Source: an uncultured Collinsella sp. (GTDB lineage: Bacteria; Actinomycetota; Coriobacteriia; Coriobacteriales; Coriobacteriaceae). From it: a DNA stretch of 37,008 nucleotides. Position 1 is the first letter of the stretch. Each line of letters opens with the position of its first letter. This document shows, in pieces, positions 8,327 through 16,858 of the stretch. The stretch spans positions 1 to 37,008 of the forward strand of contig CAUCLI010000013.1 in NCBI GenBank assembly GCA_958443615.1, in the 5' to 3' direction. The position numbers and the translations under genes are program-made. The notes below the pieces were generated by a model. That model saw nothing but the letters and a program-made list of their open reading frames with translations. It was not told the DNA's origin and ran no database searches.

Positions 8327-9475
8327 ATGGCAAGCAAAGAATGCATCGCGATGCTCCTCGCGGGAGGTCAGGGCAGCAGATTGATGGCGCTCACCTCCAA
8401 AATCGCCAAGCCCGCCGTCAGCTTCGGCGGCAAGTTCCGCATCATCGACTTCTCGCTGTCGAACTGCGCGAACTCCGGCATCGCCACCGTGGGCGTGCTG
8501 ACCCAGTACCGTCCCTACCAGCTCCACGAGTACGTGGGTTCGGGTCGTGCCTGGGATCTGGCCGAGCACGGCAGCGGCGTCTCCATTCTACCGCCCTACG
8601 CGACTCAGGACGGCGGCGCCTGGTACGCCGGCACGGCCGACGCGATCACGCAGAACCTCGACTACATCAAGAGCCATGACCCCAAGTACGTGCTCATCCT
8701 CTCGGGTGACCACCTGTATCGCATGGACTACCGCAAGATGCTCGAGAGCCACATCGAGCACGGCGCCGACCTCACCGTCTCGGTCATGCCCGTGCCGTGG
8801 GAGGAGGCCAGCCGCTTCGGCATCATCACCGCCAACCCCGAGGACGGCCGCATCGAGAAGTTCACCGAGAAGCCCGAGAAGCCCGATTCGAACCTCGCCT
8901 CCATGGGCATCTACATCTTCTCGACCGACGTGCTCGTGCGCGCGCTCGAGGAGGACGCCGTCGACCAGCGCTCCAGCCATGACTTCGGCAACGACATCAT
9001 CCCCAAGCTCCTCGGCGAGGGCAAGCGCCTGTACACCTACGAGTTCCACGGCTTCTGGAAGGACGTCGGCACCATCGCCAGCTTCCACGAGACCTCGATG
9101 GACCTGCTGGGCGACAACCCCGAGTTCGACCTGTTCGACAAGTCGTTCCCGGTCATGAGCAACGACTCCACCCGTCCCCCGCACTTCATCGGGCCCGACG
9201 GCCGTGTGGACGACTGCCTGGTCTCCAACGGCTGCCGCGTGTACGGCACCGCCCGCCACTCCATCCTGTCCACCGACTGCTACGTGGGCGAGCGCGCCAT
9301 CGTCGAGGACTCCGTGCTGCTGCCCGGCGCCGTGGTCAAGGACGGCGCGCACGTGGCCCGCGCGATCCTCGGTGAGAACGCCGTGATCGAGGAGGGCGTC
9401 AAGCTCGGAAGCGTCGATATGACCAAGGACACCGCCGTCGTCGGAAACGACGTCGTCATCGGGAAGGGGGAATGA
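8327..9475 (+). CDS. glgC: Glucose-1-phosphate adenylyltransferase, catalytic subunit
   Basis: A 382-residue ADP-glucose pyrophosphorylase, the committed step of glycogen synthesis (ATP + glucose-1-phosphate to ADP-glucose + pyrophosphate). The nucleotidyltransferase signature LLAGGQGSRL is at residues 10-19, followed by KPAVSFGGKFRIIDF, GTADAITQN and GDHLYRMDY; EKPEKP lies in the sugar-binding region. A left-handed beta-helix forms the C-terminus (from about residue 285). The ATG at 8327 is preferred over the overlapping TTG at 8324 because AAAGGGAGAG ends 4 bases upstream. The stop codon lies 4 bases from the glgD start, and the glgD ribosome binding site is inside the end of this gene, so the two subunits are probably made in coupled amounts. 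Confidence 0.96.
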   Translation: MASKECIAMLLAGGQGSRLMALTSKIAKPAVSFGGKFRIIDFSLSNCANSGIATVGVLTQYRPYQLHEYVGSGRAWDLAEHGSGVSILPPYATQDGGAWYAGTADAITQNLDYIKSHDPKYVLILSGDHLYRMDYRKMLESHIEHGADLTVSVMPVPWEEASRFGIITANPEDGRIEKFTEKPEKPDSNLASMGIYIFSTDVLVRALEEDAVDQRSSHDFGNDIIPKLLGEGKRLYTYEFHGFWKDVGTIASFHETSMDLLGDNPEFDLFDKSFPVMSNDSTRPPHFIGPDGRVDDCLVSNGCRVYGTARHSILSTDCYVGERAIVEDSVLLPGAVVKDGAHVARAILGENAVIEEGVKLGSVDMTKDTAVVGNDVVIGKGE

Positions 9476-9479
9476 TCCG

Positions 9480-10589
9480 ATGATCAACCGTAAGGCCATC
9501 GGCTATATCACTGCCAACTACACGAGCAAGGAGCACAGCGCCCTGCTCGAGAGCCGTCCGCTCGCGTCCATCCCGTTCATGGGCCGCTACCGCCTGATCG
9601 ACTTCCCGCTGTCCAACATGATGAACGCCGGCATCCGCACCGTGGGCGTCGTGCTGCCCGGAAACTACCGCAGCCTCGTCGACCACCTCGGCTCCGGTCG
9701 CGAGTGGGAGCTCGACCGCAAGAAGGGCGGCCTGTTCCTGCTGCAGGGCAGCGCCTACGGCACCGCCAAGAAGGGCATCCGCTTCCTGCTGCGCGACATC
9801 AGCATGAACAAGATGCTGTTCCAGCGCGCCACCGAGCCCTATGTGGTCATGAGCGCCACGAACATCGTGTTCAACATGGACCTGTCCGACGTCATCGACG
9901 CCCATGAACGCAGCGGCTCGGGCGTGACGATGATCTCCAAGAACGCAGACCGCCAGCTCGACGACGTCACCAAGCTCGACATCGACGGCAACGGCCGCGT
10001 GACCAACCTCGGCTCCGGCTGCGCCTACGGCGACAACGAGTTCCTCGACTGCTTCATCATCAACCGCGACCTGCTGCTGCAGATCTGCGAGGAGTACGAG
10101 ACGCTCGATTACCTCGACCTGTTCGACGCCATCCGCCCGGACTTCGGCCGCATCGACGTGTGCACCTACGAGTTCAAGGGCCTCGCGGTCGGCATGTTCA
10201 GCGAGGAGAGCTACTATCGCCGCTCCATGGAGATGCTCAACCCCGACGTCATGCACCAGCTGTTCACCCACAGCCGCCCGGTCATGACCAAGGCCCACGA
10301 CACGCCGCCGGCGAAGTACAGCTCGGGCTCCAACGCCACGAACTCCTTCATCTCCGCCGGCTGCCGCATCGACGGCACTGTGCGCGGCTCCACCCTCTCG
10401 CGCGACGTCATGGTCGAGTCCGGCGCCTATGTGGCCAACTCGATCATCATGCAGGGCTGCGTCATCAAGCGCGGCGCGCGCGTCGAGAACGCCATCGTGG
10501 ACAAGAACAACGTCATCGAGGCCGGCACCGTGGTCAGCGGCACGCCCGATAACGTGCTCGTGATCCCCAAGGTCGCCCTGGAGAATTAA
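9480..10589 (+). CDS. glgD: GlgD, non-catalytic regulatory partner of GlgC
   Basis: A 369-residue GlgC homologue. The N-terminus reads MINRKAIGYITANYTSKEH where GlgC has the nucleotide-binding GGxGxRL loop; loss of that loop is the hallmark of GlgD, which in Firmicutes forms a heterotetramer with GlgC and raises its activity. Retained blocks include PFMGRYRLIDFPLSN and a C-terminal beta-helix of isoleucine-rich hexads (for example VANSIIMQGCVIKRGARVENAIV). GGGAAGGGGG immediately before the ATG at 9480 is a strong ribosome binding site inside the 3' end of glgC. It is expected to act in the cytoplasm with GlgC. A Firmicutes-type GlgC/GlgD pair in a high-GC actinobacterium-like genome is notable. 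Confidence 0.93.
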   Translation: MINRKAIGYITANYTSKEHSALLESRPLASIPFMGRYRLIDFPLSNMMNAGIRTVGVVLPGNYRSLVDHLGSGREWELDRKKGGLFLLQGSAYGTAKKGIRFLLRDISMNKMLFQRATEPYVVMSATNIVFNMDLSDVIDAHERSGSGVTMISKNADRQLDDVTKLDIDGNGRVTNLGSGCAYGDNEFLDCFIINRDLLLQICEEYETLDYLDLFDAIRPDFGRIDVCTYEFKGLAVGMFSEESYYRRSMEMLNPDVMHQLFTHSRPVMTKAHDTPPAKYSSGSNATNSFISAGCRIDGTVRGSTLSRDVMVESGAYVANSIIMQGCVIKRGARVENAIVDKNNVIEAGTVVSGTPDNVLVIPKVALEN

Positions 10590-10629
10590 CGACCCCGCAC
10601 GGGACATCGAAGCGCAACAGCGCTACCAT

Positions 10630-10687
10630 GGATACGCCGCCTCGAGGATTCACCCCCGGGCGGCGTATCCGCACGGAAGCCCCGTGC
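10630..10687 (+). other. Two tandem hairpins in the glgD-glgA junction
   Basis: Stem 1 is a perfect 12-bp repeat, GGATACGCCGCC (10630-10641) with GGCGGCGTATCC (10659-10670), loop 17 bases. Stem 2 follows directly: GCACGG (10671-10676) with CCGTGC (10682-10687), loop 5 bases. Neither has a T-run. They lie 50 bases before the glgA start and could set relative mRNA levels by processing or pausing. Confidence 0.5.
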
Positions 10688-10736
10688 ACGAATCACCTGC
10701 GCGCACCCGCGCCAGGCACAAGAGATTGGTGACCCC

Positions 10737-13160
10737 ATGTCCGAAACCACCCGCAACAAGCTGCACGTGGCCTTTGCCAGCGCCGAGGCGGCGCCGTTCG
10801 TCAAGACCGGCGGCCTGGGCGATGTCGCCGGATCGCTGCCCCAGGCCCTCAAGGCCGCCGGGGCCGAGGTCGTGGTCCTCGTTCCCAAGTACGACACGAT
10901 CGCCCAGGAGTACAAGGACCGCATGGAGCACCTGTGCGACTTCTACGTGCCGCTTGGCTGGCGCAACGAGTACTGCGGCATCGAGCGCCTGAACCACAAG
11001 GGCGTCGACTACCTGTTCATCGACAACGAGCGCTACTTCAGCCGCGGCTACCCCTACGGCTTCTTCGACGACGGCGAGCGCTTCGCCTTCTTCTCCAAGG
11101 CGGTCGTGGAGACCCTGCAGTACCTGCCCTACGCCCTGAACGACTTCACCTGCGACGTGCTGCACTGCAACGACTGGCACACCGCCATGGCCCCCGTCTT
11201 CCTGCGCGAGTTCTACCAGGCCAACCCCTTGTACCAGAACGTCAAGACGGTGTTCTCCATCCACAACATCGCCTTCCAGGGCCAGTACAGCGCCAAGGTC
11301 CTGAACGACATCCTTGGCCTCGCCCACATCCCCGCCGCCGCCTTCCAGCTCACCTGCGGCCCCGACGCCGTGAACTACATGCAGGGCGCGCTCAACTACA
11401 CCGATGCCATCACCACCGTCTCCCCCACCTACGCCGAGGAGATCAAGACGCCCGAATTCGGCGAGCACCTCGATGGAATCCTGCGCCGCCGCGCGCCGAT
11501 CCTCCAGGGCATCGTGAACGGCATCGACACCGAGGGCTTCGACCCCGCCACCGACCCGCGCATCTGCGCCAACTTCACCGCCGAGAACCGCTCCGGCAAG
11601 GCCGCGTGCAAGGCCCGCCTGCAGGAGGAGCTCGGCCTTGAGGTCCGCGACGACCGCCCGCTCATGGTCATGGTCACGCGCCTCACCCGCCAAAAGGGCA
11701 TGGACCTCGTCACCTACTCGCTGGACCGCATCCTGTCCGGCGGCGTGCAGGTCGCCGTGCTCGGCACCGGCAACACCGAGTACGAGAACGCGCTTCGCTA
11801 CTTCGAGGGCAAGTACCCCGGGACCATGGCCGCCCGCATCCAGTTCGACCCGGCGCTCTCGCAGCGCATGTACGCCGGCGCCGACCTGTTCCTCATGCCG
11901 TCGCTCTTCGAGCCCTGCGGCCTCTCCCAGATGATCGCCATGCGCTACGGCACGCTGCCGATCGTGCGCGAGACCGGTGGCCTGAAGGACACCGTGGCCC
12001 CCTACAACCAGTACACGGGCGAGGGCACGGGCTTCTCCTTCACGCACTTCAACGGCGACGAGATGGGCGACGCCGTGTTCCGTGCCGCGCGTCTGTTCTG
12101 GGACGACCGCGCCGCCTTCGACAAGCTCGTGGACAACGCCATGGCGGCCGACTTCAGCTGGACCCGCTCGGCCGAGGCCTACCTGGCGCTCTACCACAAC
12201 CTGCACCCCGAGATCCCGATGCCGCAGCCCACGGAGCCGGAGCCCGAGCCGATCGTTGAGGAGCCCGCGCCCGCAGTTGAGGAGACGGTCGTCGCAGAGC
12301 CCGCAGCGGAGAAAGCGGCGGAAGAGCCCGCGAAAGAGCCCGTCGCCGCTGAGGCAACCTCCGCCGAGACGGTCGCGGCGGAGGAGCCCGCCGAGCCGGT
12401 GAAGAAGCCTGCGGCCAAGAAGGCGACCGCGAAGAAGACCGCAACCGCCAAGACCGCGGCTGCGAAGACCACGACCAAGAAGGCCGCAGCTGCGAAGAAA
12501 GCCGTCGAGGAACCGAAGGCCGAGCAAGCGGAGGCCGAGGTGAAGAAGCCCGCCGCCAAGAGGACGGCGGCCAAAAAGACCACCAAGACGGCTACTGCCA
12601 AGGCAACCCCGGCAAAGAAGCCCGCCGCGAAGACCGAGGCCGCTTCCGAGCCGGCTGCAGAGGAGACGGTAAAGACCAGCGAGCCCGCAGCCGTAAAGCC
12701 CGCCGCGAAGGCGGCTCCCAAGAAGACCGCCACAAAGAAGGCCACCGCGACCAAGACCACGGCCAAGGCCGCAGAGGTCGCCGAGGACAAGGCAGCGAAG
12801 GCGGAGCCCGCTGCGAAGCCGGCCGCCAAACCTGCAAAGGTCGTCGCGAAGCCGGCCGCCAAGACCGTCGCCAAGAAAGCCAATGAGGAGAAGCCCGCTC
12901 CCGCGGTGAAGAAAACGGCGGTGAAGGCCACCGCCAAGACGGCCACCAAGGCCGCTACGCCCAAGAAGACGGCCGAGCCTGCGCAGGCCGCCCTCGACCT
13001 GGACACCGTCGTCCCGACCGTCGAGCCGAAGAAGGCTCCCGCTGCCAAGGCCGCGGCTGAGGCCGAGCCCGAGGCATACGTCCCGGCTCACGCCAAGCCG
13101 AAGTCCGCTCCCGCCACCAAGGTGGTCCCCAAGGCCACCCGCAAGGGCAAGCGCAAGTAA
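10737..13160 (+). CDS. glgA: Glycogen synthase with long histone-H1-like tail
   Basis: An 807-residue protein whose first ~494 residues are a full GT5 glycogen synthase, which adds glucose from ADP-glucose to growing alpha-1,4 chains. Motifs: KTGGLGDV (residues 23-30, family KTGGLxDV), LHCNDWHTA, FSIHNIAFQG, TVSPTYAEEI, and near the end of the core FEPCGLSQMIAMRYGTLPIVRETGGL containing the conserved catalytic Glu. From residue 495 (position 12219) comes a 313-residue extension: first Glu/Pro/Ala-rich and acidic (495-554), then dominated by Lys/Ala/Pro/Thr with repeated KKPAAKK, AAKKT and KTAAKTAT-like units, ending KATRKGKRK. Typical GlgA stops near 480 residues. The reading frame and codon pattern continue unbroken, so it is not a frameshift artefact. 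The ribosome binding site is weak (GGTGA). The tail function is unknown; binding to glycogen, nucleoid, or polyphosphate are all possible. Confidence 0.96.
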   Translation: MSETTRNKLHVAFASAEAAPFVKTGGLGDVAGSLPQALKAAGAEVVVLVPKYDTIAQEYKDRMEHLCDFYVPLGWRNEYCGIERLNHKGVDYLFIDNERYFSRGYPYGFFDDGERFAFFSKAVVETLQYLPYALNDFTCDVLHCNDWHTAMAPVFLREFYQANPLYQNVKTVFSIHNIAFQGQYSAKVLNDILGLAHIPAAAFQLTCGPDAVNYMQGALNYTDAITTVSPTYAEEIKTPEFGEHLDGILRRRAPILQGIVNGIDTEGFDPATDPRICANFTAENRSGKAACKARLQEELGLEVRDDRPLMVMVTRLTRQKGMDLVTYSLDRILSGGVQVAVLGTGNTEYENALRYFEGKYPGTMAARIQFDPALSQRMYAGADLFLMPSLFEPCGLSQMIAMRYGTLPIVRETGGLKDTVAPYNQYTGEGTGFSFTHFNGDEMGDAVFRAARLFWDDRAAFDKLVDNAMAADFSWTRSAEAYLALYHNLHPEIPMPQPTEPEPEPIVEEPAPAVEETVVAEPAAEKAAEEPAKEPVAAEATSAETVAAEEPAEPVKKPAAKKATAKKTATAKTAAAKTTTKKAAAAKKAVEEPKAEQAEAEVKKPAAKRTAAKKTTKTATAKATPAKKPAAKTEAASEPAAEETVKTSEPAAVKPAAKAAPKKTATKKATATKTTAKAAEVAEDKAAKAEPAAKPAAKPAKVVAKPAAKTVAKKANEEKPAPAVKKTAVKATAKTATKAATPKKTAEPAQAALDLDTVVPTVEPKKAPAAKAAAEAEPEAYVPAHAKPKSAPATKVVPKATRKGKRK

Positions 13161-13198
13161 AGCCACGGGGCAATAACGGCGATCAAACGCCATGTAGA

Positions 13199-13236
13199 CG
13201 GACCGAGAGCCTCGCGCCCTCGGTCCGCTTTTCATT
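13199..13236 (+). terminator. Rho-independent terminator after glgA
   Basis: CGGACCGAG (13199-13207) pairs perfectly with CTCGGTCCG (13219-13227) around an 11-base loop, followed by CTTTTCATT. It starts 39 bases after the glgA stop and separates the glgBPCDA genes from the downstream fusion gene. Confidence 0.88.
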
Positions 13237-13281
13237 CGGACCCGCCCATCAGGGGCATCGCATACCGTAGGCCGCATTGCT

Positions 13282-13311
13282 TTGTATACAAACCCACCTC
13301 CCCTGTATAAT
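13282..13311 (+). promoter_or_regulatory. Sigma-70-type promoter with palindrome at -35
   Basis: TTGTAT (13282-13287) and a consensus TATAAT (13306-13311) are separated by 18 bases, and TG directly precedes the -10. The expected start is about 13318, leaving a ~30-base leader. The -35 lies in a perfect palindrome TTGTATACAA (13282-13291), which could be a repressor site. This is the best promoter in the window. Confidence 0.75.
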
Positions 13312-13347
13312 GTACGGGCATTGTCCATTCGTCTAGATAGCTGACTC

Positions 13348-16300
13348 ATGAGGCTTTTCCACAATTCCCGCCGGTCGGAATACCGCGTGCCCTTCGGCGC
13401 CGTCGTGGCCGGAACCACCGTTCATCTCAGCCTGCGCGTCGAGGACGCCGATGCGGAATTTCTCAAAGGCGAAGTCCGCACCTGGGTCGATGACCGAGGT
13501 GAAGAGCTGATCCCCATGCATGTCGGGCCGAACAACACCCTTATGGCAGATCTCCCCTGCCCCAAGACCTGCATCATGTGGTACAGCTTCCGCGTGACCT
13601 GCACCGATGGGTCGCAACTGCTCGTGGGCGCGCCCGAAGGCGCGACCGGCGGCGAGGCCGTCACCTATACCGACCGCGGTGACGTGCCGTCCTTCCAAAT
13701 CACCGTGTACAAGCATCGCGCGACGCGTCCCGCCTGGTACGAGCGCGGCATCGTGTACCAGATCTTCCCCGATCGCTACCGCCGCGACGAGCACTGGCTC
13801 GAGCGCGCGCAGGCCGTCGTGGAAGAGCCGCACCGTGGTCCGGGCAAGCATCTCGTCATGGACTGGGCGAAACCGCCCGTGTACGAGCGCAACGAGGACA
13901 TGTCCATCCGCAGCTGGGACTTCTACGGAGGGTCCCTCGAGGGCATCCGCGAGGACCTGCCGCGCCTCAAGAGCATGGGCATCACCGCGATCTACCTCAA
14001 CCCCATCTTCGAGGCGCTGAGCAACCATCGCTACGACACGGCCGACTACCTGCATATCGACCCCATGCTCGGCGATGAAGAAGACTTCCGCCGCCTGGCC
14101 GAGGACGCGCGCAAGCTGGGCATCTCGCTCATCTTGGACGGTGTGTTCAACCACACCGGCGACGACTCCATCTACTTCAACCGCTTCGGCAACTACCCCG
14201 GTACAGGCGCCTGGCAAGACGAGGACTCCCCGTGGCACGATGCCTACTGCTGGCATGAGGACGGCACGTACGACTCCTGGTGGGGCATCGAGAACATGCC
14301 CGCGCTGAACGAGAAGTCCCCGCGCGTCCGCGAGCTGCTCTTGGGTGAGGACGGCGTGGTGCGCACGTGGCTGCGCGCCGGCGCCCGCGGTTGGCGCCTC
14401 GACGTGGCCGACGAGCTCTCCGACGAGCTGATCGAGGAGATCAAGGCCGCCGTGCTCGAGGAATGCCCCGACGGCCTGCTGCTCGGAGAGGTGTGGGAGG
14501 ACGCCTCCAACAAGCTCGCCTACGGCAAGCTGCGCCGCTACCTACTGGGCGACGAGCTCGACTCCGCGATGAACTACCCGCTGCGCGACGCCATCCTGGG
14601 CTTTCTCGTGTACGGCGAGAACGCCTACCAGTGCGCCGAGCGTATCGAGACGCTGCGCGAGAACTACCCACCCGAGGCGCTCGCGTGCTGCCTCAACCTG
14701 CTGGGAAGCCACGACAAGCCGCGCATCGCCTCCGTGCTGGGCGGCGGCCCCGATGAGTCCCAGCTCCCCGAGGCGGAGCGTGGTCGCTTCCGCCTGGACG
14801 AGAACTCCATGGGCTTGGCCAAGGGCCGCTTCTGGCTCGCCACGCTCATGCAAATGACCTTCCCGGGCGTCCCCTCGATCTATTACGGTGACGAGTACGC
14901 CCTCGAGGGCCTGTCCGACCCAGGCAACCGTCGCACGCTGCCCACGCCCGATGAGGTGCGCGACCGCGACATGCTCAACATGGTGCGCAACACCGCCATG
15001 CTCCGCCGCGCGCTCCCCTTCCTGGTCGACGGCACGCTCGAGGCATTTGCCCGCAATGAGGACGTACTGTGCATCCGTCGCCGCGGCGCGGATGGCCAAG
15101 CGGCGAGCATCCTCATCAACCGCAGCCTTTCGAACACCCGCTCCGTGCGCGTGCCCATCGAGGGCGAGTTCGGCGTGGACGTCATCTCCGGCGCCGACCT
15201 TGAGCGCGGGGCGGACGGCTGCGCCGAGGTGCGCCTGTGGCCGCTCGGTTCCTCGGTGGTCTACTCCAGCCGCAAGCAGCGCCTGCAAAAGCCACTCGAC
15301 CCGGGCGCCGGCGTGATCGCGCACATCACCTCGATCCCGAACGCGGGTCGCATGGGCACCCTGGGCGCCCCGGCCCGGCGCTTCATCGATCACCTGGCGA
15401 CCATGGGCCTTCGCTATTGGCAGGTCCTGCCGGTGAATCCCACCGATGGCTTCGGCTCACCCTATGCCGGCCCCTCCGCCTTCGCGGGAAACCCCGCGCT
15501 GCTCGAGGAGACTCCCTCCGAGCTCAAGCGCGCCTTCGAGCGCTTCAAGGCGACAGGCGGGTTCACCAGCCGCGAGTTCTTCGACTTCGCGCTGGAGAAC
15601 GAGAGCTGGCTCGACCCCTACTGCGCCTTCATGGCCGTGAAGGACGCCATGAACGGCACGAGCCGCCACACTTGGCCCGAGGAGCTGCGCCGCTACCACG
15701 TGGACATCTTCGCGGACTCCCGCTTCGCCGACCGTGCCCGCTACCACGCCTTCGTGCAGTTCCGCTTCGAGCGCGAGTGGGCCGAGATGCTCGCCTACGC
15801 GCACGAGCGCGGCGTCCAGCTCATCGGCGACATCCCCATGTACGTCTCGGATGACTCCGCCGACGCTTGGAGCGAGCCGGAGATGTTTTGCCTCGGCAAG
15901 GACGGCATGCCCTACGAGATCGCCGGCGTCCCACCGGACCGCTTCTCGGCCACCGGCCAGGTGTGGGGCAACCCCACCTACCGCTGGGACAGTATGCGCG
16001 AAGACGGCTACGTGTGGTGGCTCGCCCGCCTGCGCCGCGCATTCAAGCTCTATGACCGCGTGAGGCTCGACCATTTCCTGGGGTTCCACAACTACTTCGC
16101 CATCCCTGCGGGCGGCACCGGCGCCGACGGCGTGTGGATGCCCGGCCCCGGCATCGAGCTGTTCGAGCGCGCCCACGAGGAGTTCGGCCCGCTGCCGCTC
16201 ATCGCCGAGGACCTGGGCCTTTTGACCCCCGGCGTGCGGGCGATGCTCGCGAGCTGCGGATTCCCCGGTATGGACGTGATCGAGTTCGCCGATTACGACG

Positions 16301-16659
16301 TGCGCAACCAGATCTGCCCGCACAGGGAGAAGGTGCTCTACACCTCCACACACGATACCTCGACCCTTATGGGCTTCTGCCAGCGCTCCTTCTGCTCCGA
16401 TGGCGACGAGCAGGGCGCGCGCTACCTGGCAGGGGAGATCATGATCCATGCGGTGGAGAGTTCGGCCGACGTCGTCATGATGCAGCTGCAGGACCTGCTG
16501 CGCCTGGGCGACGAAGCGCGCATGAACAAGCCCGGCATCGCCGAGGGCAACTGGTCGTGGCAGGCCGAAGAGGCGCTTATCGTTGAGTACGAGAGCAATA
16601 TCGCGGGCGTGCTCGCCGAGGCGGGACGCGCTGCGTCGAAGACGGGCGCATCGGCATAA
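13348..16659 (+). CDS. GH13 (debranching/neopullulanase-like) fused to GH77 4-alpha-glucanotransferase
   Basis: An 1103-residue two-enzyme protein. Residues ~1-110 look like a beta-sandwich starch-binding domain; ~125-640 form a GH13 barrel with nucleophile D352 (GWRLDVADE), acid/base E381 (LGEVWED) and D456 with H455 (GSHDKPRI). From ~652 a MalQ-type GH77 domain begins (VIAHITSIPN...GTLG, YWQVLPVNPTDGFGSPYAGPSAFAGNP), with D908 (RLDHFLGF), E954 (IAEDLG) and D1003 (THDTST; most MalQ read THDND). Together they should open branches or short dextrins and rearrange alpha-1,4 chains for GlgP, which fits the absence of a separate glgX in the window. RefSeq-type names such as bifunctional GlgX/4-alpha-glucanotransferase exist for this architecture. 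No secretion signal is visible, so it is cytoplasmic. An in-frame TGA at 13342 makes ATG 13348 the earliest start, but no clear ribosome binding site precedes it. Confidence 0.93.
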   Translation: MRLFHNSRRSEYRVPFGAVVAGTTVHLSLRVEDADAEFLKGEVRTWVDDRGEELIPMHVGPNNTLMADLPCPKTCIMWYSFRVTCTDGSQLLVGAPEGATGGEAVTYTDRGDVPSFQITVYKHRATRPAWYERGIVYQIFPDRYRRDEHWLERAQAVVEEPHRGPGKHLVMDWAKPPVYERNEDMSIRSWDFYGGSLEGIREDLPRLKSMGITAIYLNPIFEALSNHRYDTADYLHIDPMLGDEEDFRRLAEDARKLGISLILDGVFNHTGDDSIYFNRFGNYPGTGAWQDEDSPWHDAYCWHEDGTYDSWWGIENMPALNEKSPRVRELLLGEDGVVRTWLRAGARGWRLDVADELSDELIEEIKAAVLEECPDGLLLGEVWEDASNKLAYGKLRRYLLGDELDSAMNYPLRDAILGFLVYGENAYQCAERIETLRENYPPEALACCLNLLGSHDKPRIASVLGGGPDESQLPEAERGRFRLDENSMGLAKGRFWLATLMQMTFPGVPSIYYGDEYALEGLSDPGNRRTLPTPDEVRDRDMLNMVRNTAMLRRALPFLVDGTLEAFARNEDVLCIRRRGADGQAASILINRSLSNTRSVRVPIEGEFGVDVISGADLERGADGCAEVRLWPLGSSVVYSSRKQRLQKPLDPGAGVIAHITSIPNAGRMGTLGAPARRFIDHLATMGLRYWQVLPVNPTDGFGSPYAGPSAFAGNPALLEETPSELKRAFERFKATGGFTSREFFDFALENESWLDPYCAFMAVKDAMNGTSRHTWPEELRRYHVDIFADSRFADRARYHAFVQFRFEREWAEMLAYAHERGVQLIGDIPMYVSDDSADAWSEPEMFCLGKDGMPYEIAGVPPDRFSATGQVWGNPTYRWDSMREDGYVWWLARLRRAFKLYDRVRLDHFLGFHNYFAIPAGGTGADGVWMPGPGIELFERAHEEFGPLPLIAEDLGLLTPGVRAMLASCGFPGMDVIEFADYDVRNQICPHREKVLYTSTHDTSTLMGFCQRSFCSDGDEQGARYLAGEIMIHAVESSADVVMMQLQDLLRLGDEARMNKPGIAEGNWSWQAEEALIVEYESNIAGVLAEAGRAASKTGASA

Positions 16660-16670
16660 TTGCGAGCGAC

Positions 16671-16702
16671 GCGTCCATGGGAGCGAACGCTCCTGTGGAC
16701 GC
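16671..16702 (+). terminator. Long hairpin after the GH13-GH77 gene
   Basis: GCGTCCA (16671-16677) pairs with TGGACGC (16696-16702) and GGAGCG (16680-16685) with CGCTCC (16688-16693), with a symmetric TG/TG internal mismatch. It begins 12 bases after the stop codon. There is no T-run, so termination efficiency is uncertain. Confidence 0.5.
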
Positions 16703-16803
16703 GCGACGAGCCTGCGGTGCCCGCCACTCATCGGCATAAACCCGCCACATCGCGCGGCGCTGTTTTGGGTACAGTTATCTACGGGATAACGAAAACGAAC
16801 ATC

Positions 16804-16832
16804 GGGGCGTCGGGTCTTGGGCCCGGCGCCCC
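16804..16832 (+). promoter_or_regulatory. Leader hairpin before the zinc-ribbon gene
   Basis: GGGGCGTCGGG (16804-16814) pairs with CCCGGCGCCCC (16822-16832), 11 bp with one T-G pair and a 7-base loop, only 10 bases before the ribosome binding site of the next gene. A weak upstream promoter candidate is GTTTTG (16762-16767), 17-base spacer, GATAAC (16785-16790). The hairpin could be a terminator of upstream transcription or a translation-modulating leader structure. Confidence 0.4.
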
Positions 16833-16858
16833 CTCCTTGGAAGAAAGGCAGATACGAC

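Noticed and set aside
12219..13157. glgA tail as a separate histone-like gene or a frameshift extension
   Set aside because: The frame is continuous with the catalytic core, has no internal ribosome binding site or start near the junction, and keeps a coding-like codon pattern to a terminator-backed stop.
10650..13418. A 922-codon open frame on the - strand opposite glgA
   Set aside because: It is antisense to a clear GT5 enzyme and its tail; its Leu/Gly/Arg-rich run simply mirrors the Lys/Ala codons. It has no ribosome binding site and no family motif.
13348..16659. Two separate genes joined by sequencing error in the GH13-GH77 protein
   Set aside because: The frame is continuous through the junction at ~15300 without a stop or ribosome binding site, and this architecture is known in other bacteria.
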